Positions 9,193 to 24,332 of a stretch of DNA of 58,683 nucleotides are shown here, one piece after another. Numbering within the stretch: position 1 is the first letter of the stretch; each line of letters begins with the position of its first letter. Source of the DNA: Bifiguratus adelaidae (taxonomy: Eukaryota; Mucoromycota; Endogonomycetes; Endogonales); contig MVBO01000092.1 in NCBI GenBank assembly GCA_002261195.1, positions 1 through 58,683 on the forward strand, given 5' to 3'. The notes below the pieces were generated by a model. The model did no database searches. It saw nothing but the letters and a program-made list of their open reading frames with translations, and had not been told where the DNA came from. The position numbers and the translations under genes were made by a program.

Positions 9193-11937
9193 ATGCTCTG
9201 CCCCTGGTTGGACCATTACGAGCAATGTCCTACTGCCAAGGAGATTGTACTATGTCCACTCAACGAAGACTCGGCGCTGACAGAGATAATCACTGCAAAG
9301 AACGATCCGAGCCCTCGTCGCGTCCATTTTGTTAGATCGGCACTTCGGCAACTGAACGGTTCTTTGGTAAGTGGCCACGCCTCAAAAGGTGTCAGGGGTT
9401 TAGCTCATTATGCGTCAAGGTTCATGTAAATAGCAGAGTTCGTCTGCATATTGCTGGTAGAATGATGTCGTTCCGAGTTGCGAGCATTGATCAGAACGCG
9501 GCGGGGGGTATGATACTTGTGCAGAAAGATACCACGGTCATCAAATTTCAAGAGCCCGATAGACAAGTGGAGACCACGAAGGCGCGCCTTAATAATCGTA
9601 TTCAATCTAGGCTGCGAGACTTTCTAGGTGAGTTGAATGTCTCCATTTCGACGTTTTGCCTAATTTACAATTTATAGAGGATGCATTCAACGAAAATAGC
9701 GCGTATGGACAACTCGGGATCGAACGACGTAAGACAGCAGTATTATACGGTGTTTCTGGAGCTGGGAAGAGCCATGAACTGAGGTAATTGAGCGGGTGAC
9801 TGCAGTGCTTCTACAGGATGTTTAACAGAGATTCCCTCTTTGATCAGGCAAGCTTGCCAAGCTGCAGGGGCAAAGATGTATGAACCTTCAATGACGCAAC
9901 TTATGGCTCTCGACATGGATATGGAGGAAAGCGTATATAAGACTGTGAACCCTATCAGTCGATGCTTTCAGTTAGCTCTCACTCACGAACCTGCCGTGAT
10001 CGCTATCGATAACTTCGACATGTTATCCACTAGTGAGTATAGCTATGCCTATACTAGCTGCTTACATCCATGAAGGTGGAGGTGAAGAGCATAATTTCCG
10101 TCAGAAAGCGGCGAGCATCATCTTGTCCGAGTTACAGGCCTTGCCCAAGAAAAATCAGGTCAGTTAAATTGGTATTTGCTTCTTTCTGAACGTTTATTAA
10201 TACCTAGGATCGTTAGATTGCTGTCGTGGGCATAGCCGACAAGAAGCCGCAACTGTCACATATCTTTCGTGACAAAGATTTATTTCAGTTCACAATATCT
10301 TTACCGGTACCTGACAAGTAGGCTCGGACATAACCGTGACCTCGAATACTGATATCGTGTCAGGCTTCAGCGCATTGCCGTTCTTCGCAACTTGCTCGTC
10401 AACTTGAACATAGACGTCGAGATGGATGACGAAAGTTTCGTGGCTACATTGGCTCAGGTAACTTGCAAACAAGTAATGCTATCCAGCACTTTAACCTTTT
10501 GTTCTTATTAGCAAACACCCGGATTCGTACCGCGTGACCTTGTACGACTAATAAGCGCCGCCAAACTTCGAGCGCTGCGGCGAGGACGAGAGGCTGAAAT
10601 TGAAAGCATTGAGCACGGTATTTCTCACCTGTCATTAGCGGGATCAAAGGATGCCGCAGGATTTGACGATCTCTCTAATGAAATGTCTCGAATGACCCTT
10701 GAATCGGGGTCGAATTCCCGATCTGTTCCCTTACGCCAACAAGACTTTGAGTATGCCTTGAGCATCACACAACCATCCCAGCGTATTGGTCAGGCGTCTA
10801 CTCTTCCCATACGTGCTTGGGATAGCATAGGCGGGTAAGTGACAAACCCCCTTCCATTCCCCCCCACCCACAAAAAAAAAAGATAACGTGAGGGACTTTG
10901 GACCCCTGACTGCCAGTCTTTGTTCAGGTATGCCACAATCAAAAAGGAGATCAAACAGATTGTTTTATCGCCTTTGCAACAGCCAGAAGCCTACAAGAGA
11001 CTGGGAGTAAAAGCATCCTCCGGACTTCTTCTGTACGGTCCTTCGGGTATGTATACTATGTATAGGTTGCATTATCTGAGTTGCACATCTAGGATGCGGT
11101 AAAACGGTTTTGGCGCAGGCATTAGCCTCCGAATCAAGCATTAACGTGATTGTGGTGAACGGGTAAGTTTACATCGGGTGAAATTTCTAATGCGCGCGCT
11201 AAGTAGTAATGGTGGACATCTCACAGGCCAGAAGTATTCTCTAAATACCTCGGCGAATCAGAACGAACATTACGTCAGTACTTTGAGACAGCCCGGGCGC
11301 TCACTCCTTCCATACTATTCTTTGATGAGATGGAATCCATTGGTGCAAAAAGAGGTAATTATCCTATGCTTTACATGTGCCCGAAACTACGATTGCTGAT
11401 GGCTACCACAGACATGAGTGACAGTTCCGGGTCCAATGGGATCTCTGATCGACTGCTATCAACGCTTCTCAATGAGATGGATGGCATTGAAGAAAGACAA
11501 GACGTCTTTGTTATAGGATGCTCCAACCGGCCAGATAAATTAGACGATGCCATCTTGCGACCAGGACGCTTGGATAGGCTACTTTATGTCGGCTTACCCA
11601 CGCTTGAAGATCGATTGGAGATACTACATCTCTTAGCCATGAAAACACCCTGCGGTGATGACTTAGATCTGAATGAAGTGGCGCGACAAACAGAAAATTA
11701 TACTGGAGCCGACTTGCAGATTCTCATACGGTAAGCTTGCAGTTGCGACACTAAAACTCGCCATTTACAGTGCTGTTCAGAGAATCGGCCACAAAAGCAC
11801 TGCGTGAGAATATGATGTGCACGGAAATATGCCGGAGACACATAACATCCACCATGAACGACATAGGTCATCGATTCGGTCAAGGACTTACTGCGGAACA
11901 AACCCGCATTTACAAAAGGTTTAACAAGACTGTTTAA
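9193..11937 (+). CDS. AFG2: AFG2/SPATA5-type double AAA+ ATPase with degenerate first ring
   Basis: Type II AAA ATPase of the Cdc48-like Afg2/Drg1 (SPATA5, SPATA5L1) group, which strips shuttling factors from pre-60S ribosomes. Order: N-domain-like segment (VHVNSRVRLHIAGRM, GGMILVQKDTTVIKF), D1, D2 and a short tail (GLTAEQTRIYKRF) like the family's C-terminal helix. Start ATG 9193 is inferred and the N-terminus is the least certain part. D2 is canonical: Walker A GPSGCGKT near 11031-11105, Walker B ILFFDEMES near 11310-11340, sensor-1 CSNRP, Arg finger ILRPGRLDR. D1 keeps GVSGAGKS, but Walker B reads AVIAIDNFD (no Glu) and the RPGRFDR region is replaced by FRDKDLFQF. Several 45-70-nt introns occur. 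One, just before 10928, carries C-rich and A10 tracts. Confidence 0.88.
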
Positions 11938-12134
11938 CAATCAACAGGAACACTTGTTTGTCAAATAGACTAATATATTACAATCCCAAAGGGATGCAGA
12001 TTGGTGTAACTCCTCAACTTACAAATTGTAAAGCACAAGAGTCAATGTCTCCTTGCAACGAACAATTCTATACATAGCCGAGACTTCCCAAAGAGACGAA
12101 GAAAATCCGGTGTCCAACATAAAGTCCACATGAC

Positions 12135-12793
<659 letters not shown>

Positions 12794-13180
12794 ATGCCTC
12801 CAAAAGCCGAGAAGAAGCCTACCTCCGCTGGTAAGGCCCCTGCTAAAACCGCTGTAAAGAAGACCAAGGCCGAGGGAGCCAAGAAGACCAAGAAGGTCAG
12901 ACGCGAGACATACTCTTCTTACATCTACAAGGTGCTCAAGCAAGTTCACCCTGACACTGGTATCTCCAACAAGGCTATGTCCATTCTCAACTCTTTCGTC
13001 AACGACATCTTTGAGCGTATCGCATCCGAGGCTTCCAAGTTGGCTTCCTACAACAAGAAGTCCACCATCTCCTCCCGCGAAATCCAAACTGCTGTTCGCT
13101 TGATCTTGCCTGGTGAATTGGCTAAGCATGCCGTTTCTGAAGGTACCAAGGCTGTCACAAAGTACACCTCTTCGAAATAG
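12794..13180 (+). CDS. H2B: Histone H2B
   Basis: Complete intronless H2B, opening [18 protein letters not shown] and ending AVTKYTSSK; the conserved C-terminal Lys that is ubiquitinated in yeast (in AVTKY) is present. Start ATG 12794 is chosen over the in-frame ATG 12785 because MPPK matches the family. The histone fold begins [19 protein letters not shown]. Length (128 residues) is standard. It shares a promoter with H4. Confidence 0.99.
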   Translation: MPPKAEKKPTSAGKAPAKTAVKKTKAEGAKKTKKVRRETYSSYIYKVLKQVHPDTGISNKAMSILNSFVNDIFERIASEASKLASYNKKSTISSREIQTAVRLILPGELAKHAVSEGTKAVTKYTSSK

Positions 13181-13546
13181 GCGATCATGCACTTCTTCAA
13201 TCGCCAATTCATCATCAGCTCTTGCGCGTGCAAATTTGTGCGTTTTTAGAGTTGCTTTCGTTGCCTATTGGTCCATAGTGTATATTACTTTCCCCATATC
13301 CACTGCCTTATGGCTGCGAAGCTGTACATTGTATACAAACTACGTATTAAACATGTTAAAACCGCACCTTGTGGCCTTGCTCCTGTCTTGATGTGTCGCG
13401 TTCTGAAATGTACACGTCATCAAATTCGAACGACGTCATAAATTGACTTTTTGTTGGCTGGAACGGACTCGAGTGTGACATTCTTGCCATCTTGTGGTCT
13501 AAAGTGCTAAGTTTACAAGTACTGTATACCCACGATCATTGACAAT
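13181..13546. promoter_or_regulatory. H2B 3' region and ERV14 promoter with paired ACGTCA sites
   Basis: A 366-bp gap with no gene. The first part is the H2B 3' UTR. Closer to ERV14 two CRE/ATF-like elements, CACGTCAT (13413-13420) and GACGTCAT (13432-13439), lie 12 bp apart and over 100 bp before the ERV14 start. bZIP binding is inferred from the motif alone. Confidence 0.4.
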
Positions 13547-14225
13547 ATGCCTGGAGAAGGACTATTGTTCTTGTTTGCCGTCATTTTGGCGGCTCTCTTG
13601 CTGTTCATGATGGTGTTCTTCGTCATCATGTTCTCGGACTTGGAGTGCGACTACATAAACCCAATCGAGCTGTGCCAAAAGTTGAACCAAGTAGGTGTTA
13701 ACACAGTCTGACAGAGCTCTGCGTGCTTTCCCGATACACGAGATGCCAAGCATCTTGGAGGACCCATGTCATTTGTACCTTCTCGAGGCTTTTACTTATC
13801 TGGCATGTCCTGTAGTTTATTCTCCCTGAAATGGGTGCGCAAGCTTTCTTATTCTTTTGCTTCCTACTAAGCGGTAGTTGGGTGGCGGCTTTGATCAATT
13901 TGCCACTGGTTGCCTATAATGTTAACAAGTAAGTGATTCATGTTCCATTGCCCTATGCAGGGGATGCGCAGAAAGGATATCGTTGGGCGTCTATCTCACC
14001 AACTTCTTCCCGACAGAGTCATGCAAAATCGTCATATGCTGGATGCAACGGAGATCTTCCGGACATTGGGCCAGCAAAAGAAAGAGTGCTTCATCAAGCT
14101 AGGCTTCTACCTCCTGGTATGTATTTCACATCCTCTTGTGAAGAGCCTTGTGTACTGACAATGTTATTTAGTGCTTCTTCTTTTACCTATACCGCATGAT
14201 CGTTGCTTTGATCGCAGATGCTTAG
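13547..14225 (+). CDS. ERV14: Erv14/cornichon COPII cargo receptor
   Basis: Small ER-to-Golgi membrane protein that loads transmembrane cargo into COPII vesicles. Start ATG 13547 ([20 protein letters not shown]). Exons give [19 protein letters not shown], then [20 protein letters not shown] and [18 protein letters not shown]. Next come [37 protein letters not shown], and the last segment [17 protein letters not shown]. These are the cornichon hallmarks: three to four membrane segments and the DLE...DYINP motif; the EIF..L and FYL..LYR blocks are also conserved. Three introns are seen. It sits between the two histone pairs, inside the segment proposed to be inverted. Confidence 0.96.
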
Positions 14226-14468
14226 AGGCGAAGACCGTACAACAAAGCAGTTCCCACATTTGCATATATTGGTAAATCTGCGTTATCTTTTTATTACTTC
14301 TCCATGTCATGGGTTTGCAGAGCCATTGTATTGTTTCCATATACTAGAGATCAACGTTGTGCAAGTTTTGGTGCTATCAAGATTATGGTAATCAGGCTCT
14401 GGTTGCACCTAAAGTGAAAACTTACAATACATTAATCTATCCAACACTCTTTTATCTCTGGGATGTCA

Positions 14469-15244
14469 CTAGTTGGACGGCAACAGTTTAGACGCCAACC
14501 ATTCGTCCGTCAGCTGATCGGCATCACGGATGTCAAAAGTCTGAAACCAGTTACTCTAGCATTCATTGCGTTAACGGGGGCGATTCTTACCTTGTGTACA
14601 TCAGCCTTGACTTGAAGATAGCTCTTTGCGCTGGCATACTACATCTTGTTAGCTTTCCCAGAGCACAGTCTGATTCGCCTACTTACGAGCATGTGCATCT
14701 CTGCTTTCACTGTAGACGGTGACCAATATATGAATACCAGAGGAAAGCTGTTACGTCCATCAGGATGCTTTAGCTGCGAGATGTCAATTCGTAAGACAGG
14801 GTCAAACGTATTACCGTAGACGAAAATGCAACATACCTCATAGCTAAGAATAACGTATCGTGGCGTGTTCTCTGGCAGCTCTAAAACCAGCTGTTATACC
14901 ATTGACCTGGAAAAGACCGATCGAGCCATCAACCAACCTTCTACCAAATCTTCCAAAGTGATATCATCGTGCTCTTCATCCTCTTCGATGAGCAGCTTTT
15001 GTCGATCAATCTTGACTATCAAAGCATACACGATGTTAGACGCTGAATGTATTGAATGCAGCAAGGCCTTACAAACGACGGCAGCGTTGCCCTTGGAAGC
15101 TTTCTTGAACCGAAACTGTCGCAACTTCTCGAGTGCTGCAGGGTCAATCTCACAGGTTTGCGTTCCTGACTAGAAGGTAGCGAGACGATAAGTTTGTTGC
15201 AGATTGAATATGTTGCATTCCACAAGTGCGCTGATGCCTACCAT
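14469..15244 (-). CDS. GMF1: Glia maturation factor (ADF/cofilin family)
   Basis: GMF binds the Arp2/3 complex and promotes debranching of actin networks; cytoplasm and actin patches. Spliced product: MSGTQTCEIDPAALEKLRQF, AVVFKIDRQKLL, ITLEDLVEELPENTPRYVIL, FPLVFIYWSP, MLYASAKSYLQVKADVHKTF, DIRDADQLTDEWLASKL. Human GMF has KLRKFRFRKE, ELPERQPRF, MMYAGSKN, and DLTEEWLREKL in the same order. The start codon is alone in exon 1: ATG (15242-15244) is followed directly by a 72-nt intron (15170-15241), and exon 2 opens with Ser. At least four more introns lie inside a small gene. Length (about 140 residues) is normal. Stop 14469-14471. Confidence 0.94.
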
Positions 15245-15558
15245 GCTGGAGTGAGTTGCAAGTGGACCAAGCTATCGTGGAGGGCAATTTCCATTTATGG
15301 CTTTAATGAACGATCATTGGCAAAAGGCAAGATGAATTAGAACAAAAGCTTTGGAGAGGCTTTTTGTGTTATTGACGATCAACCCAGTATTGAGAATATA
15401 CAAAAAGATGGGGCAGAGCCTTGTACGCAGGATGAAGGAATCTATACAGTATACAACATTGCAAGCAATGTCATGATTACTTTCGGTAAGGCAGTCGGTG
15501 TGTTGACGAGGTGGTGGCGATGAGGTTGTAGGAGGATGAAGAGCGGTGTCAGATTGAC
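15245..15558. other. H3 3' region and GMF promoter
   Basis: This 314-bp gap between the GMF start and the H3 stop, both on the minus strand, holds the H3 3' UTR and GMF upstream sequence. I see no open frame, repeat or RNA gene in it. Confidence 0.5.
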
Positions 15559-16290
<732 letters not shown>

Positions 16291-16689
16291 ATGTCTGGAG
16301 GCAAATCTGGTGGAAAGGCTGCTGCTGGCTCAAAGAGCGCTCAATCTCGTTCGTCTAAGGCCGGACTCCAGTTCCCAGTCGGTCGTGTTCATCGTCTGTT
16401 GCGCCGTGGAAACTACGCTCAACGTGTTGGTGCTGGTGCTCCTGTTTACCTCGCTGCTGTTCTCGAATACCTCGCCGCTGAAATCTTGGAGTTAGCCGGT
16501 AACGCTGCTCGTGATAACAAGAAGTCCAGAATCATTCCTCGCCACCTCCAACTCGCCATTCGAAATGACGAAGAGTTGAACAAGCTTCTAGGCCACGTAA
16601 CCATCGCTCAAGGTGGTGTCTTGCCTAACATTCACGCCACATTGTTGCCCAAGAAGTCGAAGAAGGACGTTGGTTCGCAAGAGTTGTAA
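16291..16689 (+). CDS. H2A: Histone H2A with SQEL (H2A.X-type) tail
   Basis: Complete intronless 132-residue H2A. The fold begins [20 protein letters not shown], and the acidic-patch and docking region [18 protein letters not shown] is present. The C-terminus SQEL is the SQ-E-hydrophobic motif phosphorylated by ATM/ATR kinases, as in fungal H2A, so the bulk H2A also serves as the damage-marked form. It converges with the MYST acetyltransferase gene (176 bp apart). Confidence 0.99.
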   Translation: MSGGKSGGKAAAGSKSAQSRSSKAGLQFPVGRVHRLLRRGNYAQRVGAGAPVYLAAVLEYLAAEILELAGNAARDNKKSRIIPRHLQLAIRNDEELNKLLGHVTIAQGGVLPNIHATLLPKKSKKDVGSQEL

Positions 16690-16865
16690 AAGCAATCACA
16701 CCTACTATCACGTTGTACATATAGTAATGAAATGGCATGAAAGACGCTACAAAGTTCGCTTTTCTTTGCACCATATGACGGTGCAGGATTCTTGCAGCAT
16801 GCTTAACATTGATAATAACAGAGGCGATACAGTTGCCGAGTCTAAAAATCTTAGATTACAAATAC

Positions 16866-18802
<1,937 letters not shown>

Positions 18803-18998
18803 CCGATGTGTGCTGTGAACACGACTTGAGCCTCTGAGATGGACACTGATTACAGGTGCTGCCAGTGGAATTTGGCAGTTGCATTAACCTAGGAGTGCAA
18901 CCACAATCCAGAGGTCACTCTTTCACCCAAGGTCCAAAGACAAGCGTTTCTTGGTGGCATTGCTATGAAAATAGTGTTGAGGGTGGGTTGTTGAGCCT

Positions 18999-21900
18999 TT
19001 AATATTTTGTTGCGACGGGCGCCTTGTACACTTTAACGGGTCTATCAGTATACACATAGGCTATGAAGCTGCCACTAATGCCCGCTTCCCACGTGGCGAA
19101 TATTGCTGTATAGCCTAATTACGGATGTGAGATTTTTATCATATGCTGTTGTCGTTTTATGTACCTCTTTCGTTGGGCAATAATACTTTTTCCGTGGTCA
19201 CCACTCCCTAGGATGACTTAGATTACCACGATGAATTCGCTTGTCATCCTTACCTGTATAAGATTGGTATAAGGTCCAGAGGTGGCGACTTCTTTCCCCA
19301 AAGGTTGGGTTGGATGACGTTCGTACACTGTGACATTGGTATTGGGGATGGGGTCTATGGCTGGTGTCTGTAATCGGATTCTGTGTGACATTTAGCGAGC
19401 TTGTATCAGAAGCAAAGATATCATTGGCTTACTTGATAGTAGTCTGCTCAGTTACGTCAATGAAATACTGAGGATTGAGATGGTAGTTGCGCCGACAGCC
19501 CATGGCGTTAAGGCCTCCAACCCTTCGAGGATAGGTAAGTTCGAGCCTGATCTATTTCTATACAGCACAACTTACCAAGCATCGCGTATGGTTTGCTTGT
19601 ACATGCCCTGCGCATACGTGATTAGCCAGGAATTATCTGTGGGCAAATTCTTACCGCTCCTTCCAAAGGCAACGAGATGCATGTGAAATTAACCGTGCTA
19701 GCGACTGTGAGAAAGAATTGTCCTAGAAGGCCTGCTTCGTAGGTAGAAGCGATGATGGTGTACTCGCCGGCTAGATTCGTTTGAATCAATATTTTGAGAC
19801 CCTTAATAAAATCAGCAATTACCTTTGAGATTGAGCGCCTCGCAATATGCAAAGCCGTGACGATAATCTCCGGATTGCGATATGATGTCGGTAAATGAAA
19901 CGCTACACTGGTGAGCTCGTGAACCTTCAGTCATGGAAATATGTCCTTACTTGCTAACTCGATTTCCGCCACGCAGAAGAACAGCATGTACGGCGAATGC
20001 TCTTGGTGCTTCAAGCATCAAGAGGACATCCGCCTGTGCGCTCGATTCAGGTATCGTCAGTTTCCATTCCGGATTGTTCGTGAATGTAGCGTTTGTCGTA
20101 TTACCGCCAGCAGTCAACTCTGTCCATTGTCCAGCAATCTGCAGGCAAGGCATCGGTTATATGGCTTTGTGGTGTGCGAAATCGTACCTTTTGTTCGTAA
20201 ATGTATTTTCGCGGGACTTCGCCAAGTTTAAACTTGGATGTAGAGAAAGCACGTAAGGAGAAATTCAATGTCCTGGATTTCTCGTGCTGAGAGACTACAA
20301 TAGTATACCAAGACGTCCCAGGAGAAGCATTGAATCGCATCTGGGTTCTGTCAGTTCAGAATGCAAAAGGCGGATATCTTTTCAACTTACCAGAATATGC
20401 GGCGAATTCACATAGGTCCCCTATAAAAATCTGTCAACGATAACAGAGAAATTTATTACGGCATCCGCACATACCTCCTTCATAGCCTTCCCTGGATAGT
20501 ACACCTTTTCGCCTTTGGTATCTTTATAAACGTATATGGTAATGTAATCTCTGTTCTCTTCTTTCTTTGTGATATGCTTTGTTAGAAGCAGCCACACCGC
20601 CGACGCTTGATTGCCTTTGACTTCTACTTCCAATCTAAACTGCGGATTATATCCTGAAGAAGGATCAGAAGACTCATCTCAAAAAGTTCCGAATACGTAC
20701 CCAAATTGTATAGGTCCTTTTTTGGTCCGAGATTCGATGGCCAAGGACTGCGAACGTCTGATCAGTACCTTGTCGACTCGGTCTGAGTGAGAGCTCTCGA
20801 TCGAACTACTTACTAGTGTATCACCCAGCGATGCTTGAAAAGCTCTGGATTCCAGTTCATATGTATAGAATCGAACTCGGCGCAGACGGAGTCGAAGTCA
20901 ATCCAAAACATGCCTGAATAATGAATCAATGAGACAAATCGGCCAAGCGAACCTTTTGGAGCATACCATCATCTCGATGCGCCACACTTTTGGGATCGAA
21001 ACGAAGAGCTGACTTCAACTCTTCCGTCCAGCCATCATTGTCCAGGTGGCTAAAAGGGCCCTTCCATCTTTTGTGATTCCAAGGGTTCTTGACTTCAAGT
21101 AACCTTTTGCCCAAAACTTCTCGGACATCTGCAGAATGTGTTCAACAATTGCGGCCTTAGAGCCGGGTACTGACCTAATACTGCGTAGGCATGCGTCGCG
21201 ACTAGACCTAGACTATCTGCCTCCTCGTCTGTCATCTTTCCCGTTGATATAGTGATTAATGCATCTCCTGTAAAGTCAATGAGAATTTGCCTTCTGAATG
21301 CGCGTATACGCACCGTATTTTTGTCCGTCGACAATACGCTTCCACACGTTTTCCTTGTTGAATCCTTTGCTACACCTTTGGTCAGCTTCGCAAATTGAGT
21401 CAGCAATTGTACTTACTCGTTGATGAAGATGTGCTCCGGTATCCACCCAGTCAAAGTACTAGTATGGGATACGCTTATAAGCACCGGCATATACATCTGA
21501 CATGCTTTCCATACTTACTGAAGATCGATACCAGAATTACTAAGTATCATACGTCAGCATTAAGTTGTTATTATCCACAAAAAGACCACTTACGATCCGG
21601 GGAAATCGTAACCTCCCATTAACTTCATATACTGTTGAAAAGTCAGCGCATCCCTAACCAGGAGACATCTGCACCCCTCACACTTACCGCTTTCTCTATT
21701 ATGCTTGCCCACAGCTCCTCTGTGTTGGTGGAAAATGTGCACATTAATTTGCCATCCTTCGACACCGGTAGATAATCGTCGATGACTGTTGTAACCTGTC
21801 TTGAGCGTCTCACCATTCAGGGTATCTATTGAATGCTTACCAACCTATAGAGACACTTATTCAGTTCCTAACCTCGGTGATCCAATGCGAGGAACTTACT

Positions 21901-23462
21901 TTTCTAGGGATACCATTGTAATGTAACTTGACCATATATTTGCCGTTCGGGTTATATAACGGTTGGCCCATTTTGTCTTGTGGGAAAATGCATGCAGTAA
22001 TCAACTATAAAATGTGCGAGGATGAGTGGTTACACATTATGGACAGAGACAGAAGCTTCCTACCTGTTTCTTGAATCGGTTCTCATAAGCAGCCGAAACG
22101 CACAGTGAGGCAACAAACGAGCAATCTGTGACTATATCCTGAACAATGCTGGTGCTGATAACGGATGAGTATATGTGAAATGGCGGTCGTGGTCGGCTTT
22201 TACCTAGATACAAGCTCAATCATTTCCGGCTTGCGCATGATGTCCGAAGGTCGTTTCCAGGCCCCGAAAATGGCAGTCTGCTTCGGCGAAAGTGCCAAAA
22301 AGCCATCAGGGTCCCTGAGAATCAAGGTTAGGTTTCTGTACAACCACCTTGTCTTATAATACTCTACCGATATTGCTTGTCAAAGTCGAAGCGTTCTTTC
22401 AGGTCCACATCCATCCAAGGGAGATACACCTTCCCGTTGACGTTAGATGTCTCGCGGAGTAGTGAGATCTCGGCTGAACTTAGTCGGGGAGCCTCGGAAG
22501 AAGCGTCCACAAAGGTTAGAGGATTAATCGTCGGCGATCTAAGGGGTGGTGTTGTAGGGGTTACGGCTGATAACCGTTCGTTAGGCATACGGCAGCGCAA
22601 TGCGTAGCAATGGCAACTTACAAAGATGGGACATTTTCTTATTGAGCAGCTGTTCCTTTGGTAAATTGTTTAACTGCTCAGCTCTCGTAAGAGCGGCCAA
22701 TGCTTGAGCCTTGATCTCGTTGCGGCTGCCCTCATCGCTACTCCCTACTGACGAGTTCTAGTACCGTGATTGGATTGCGCGCAATTCAATTTTACCTGAA
22801 TGTGCCTTTAGGAACAATTCAGCTGCATCTCGGTACAGATCGAAAGCGAATTCTAAATTCTGTTTGCTGTCATGCAATTGAGCTTGTGAAAGTATGAACT
22901 TGATCGGTCAATGTCAGTCTCGTTTTGATTGGAGTTTTGTGTGGTGATTGACCCAATTACCTTTGCCTTCTCCATCAAATCATCGGCGTCAGTTTTCGTG
23001 ATCGAACGGGCTTGGGCGCTTATCGCAATCTCTTGTCGTTCCTGAGATGGCTGTCGTCCGAGCGTATCTGAGTGATCTTTCAAGTGGCTATTGATTTGCT
23101 CCACGCGATGGGTGTATTCTGTCAATTTAGCCATGACCCGTTTTCGCTGAGCCTCGTTCTGGTCCACTGTGTGTTCATTCCTGTGTGAGTCGAACATAAA
23201 CCATGTAAGGAACGTAATCTTCATACCATGTAGTATCCGAGAGAATAGCTTGTGAAGCATTAGTATTGTCGCGCTTCATCCCGGACACCAAGGAGAGACA
23301 TACCTCATTGACTTGCATATAGCGTTGCCTTGCTTCCCGCGCCTGTCCGCCTCCATCCAGCTGAACAGCCTTAGATGCCAGCTGAAAAGCTGATCGATAG
23401 AGGTTGCCAAGACTCGAGTCAGAGCCCTCTGAAGGAGAACCGACTCCGCCTTGGCTCGACAT
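18999..23462 (-). CDS. CAPN7: Calpain-7 / PalB-Rim13 cysteine protease
   Basis: MIT-containing calpain; in fungi PalB/Rim13 cleaves the PacC/Rim101 factor on ESCRT-III in ambient-pH signalling. Start ATG 23462 ([18 protein letters not shown]). N-terminal helices with [14 protein letters not shown] and similar repeats are one or two MIT domains. The catalytic triad is complete: Cys in [20 protein letters not shown] (near 22100), His in [10 protein letters not shown] (near 21190), Asn in [14 protein letters not shown] (near 21060). [14 protein letters not shown] precedes the core as in CAPN7. Two C2-like domains follow. The last exon reads [20 protein letters not shown] and ends [12 protein letters not shown] (stop 18999-19001). 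Roughly 20 short introns. Divergent from LTO1. Confidence 0.93.
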
Positions 23463-23502
23463 TAGCTTTAGAACACACACAAAGGTTCAATTTCCTTTCC
23501 TT
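23463..23502. promoter_or_regulatory. 40-bp CAPN7/LTO1 divergent spacer
   Basis: Only 40 bp separate the two divergent start codons, so each gene's 5' UTR and core promoter must overlap the other's 5' end. The spacer is rich in ACACAC and CTTTCC. Confidence 0.6.
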
Positions 23503-24020
23503 ATGGAATTGCAAAAGGGCGACCTTGACCTCGATGCGTTGGTTAATCTGGAGACCATGTGGGTGACTGAAGAGTGTTATCATGAGTGCACCGACTCACT
23601 ATTGCCAGGTTTATGGAATATGGCTATGAAGATGGCATGAAAGCAGGCGAGCTTTCTGGCGCACTGGAAGGTCGGGTGTTGGGCTGCGAGAAGGCCTTTG
23701 AGATCTCGCGAGAGCTTGGTTACTATTACGGGTGTGCGTCAACGTGGATCATGCTATTTCAAAAGAGCCCTGACAAGTTTTCTGATCGGTATGCTTGTTA
23801 AGTTCTTGCCGATACCAAAGCTAAGTCAAAATCCTACAGCCTTTTGAAGCAGGCGCAATCCTTGCAGACATTGATCGACGAGATTCCGATGGAGAACCAA
23901 GTAAACACAGAGATTTTGCTTCTGGTGGAACGAGTGCGCGCTAAATTCAAGGTGTTGACCTCAATTCTCGGCGTTTCGCAGAAATACAATGCTATGGATA
24001 AGCCGGCCATGGCGTATTGA
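23503..24020 (+). CDS. LTO1: Lto1 (ORAOV1) deca-GX3 protein
   Basis: Adaptor that with Yae1 brings the ABC protein Rli1/ABCE1 to the cytosolic iron-sulfur assembly machinery; essential for ribosome recycling in yeast. Start ATG 23503 (MELQKGDLDLDALVNLET). Exon 2 gives FMEYGYEDGMKAGELSGALE, then GRVLGCEKAFEISRELGYYYG: the Gly-x3-Gly ladder of the family. The second half (QSLQTLIDEIPMENQ, VRAKFKVLTSILGV) matches human LTO1. Two introns. The protein ends MAY; yeast Lto1 uses a C-terminal Trp to contact the targeting complex, so Tyr here is a conservative aromatic difference. Confidence 0.9.
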
Positions 24021-24332
24021 AGATGGATTGGTCTCTCACGTGCAAGCAACGGGCACCTCAAAAAGTGCCCAAAGGTACTGGCTCCGCTTCAATCTACGGT
24101 TGCATGCGGCTTGGATTAAGATATCTCCGCCATTAGATGCGAGACGGACTCTGCATTGCGAAATATCGTCTCGTTTGGACAAACGTTAAGCCCGAGAAAT
24201 CAAGTGCAACAATAGGAGCGTACGACCGCCTCATTGTTGCAATAGCGCGCGTAATGTACAAGTATAATTTACAATGCCAATACAGTGTGCGGTTCACGGC
24301 GCGGTGAAAGCTGTTACTGGTGGTGATCACGC

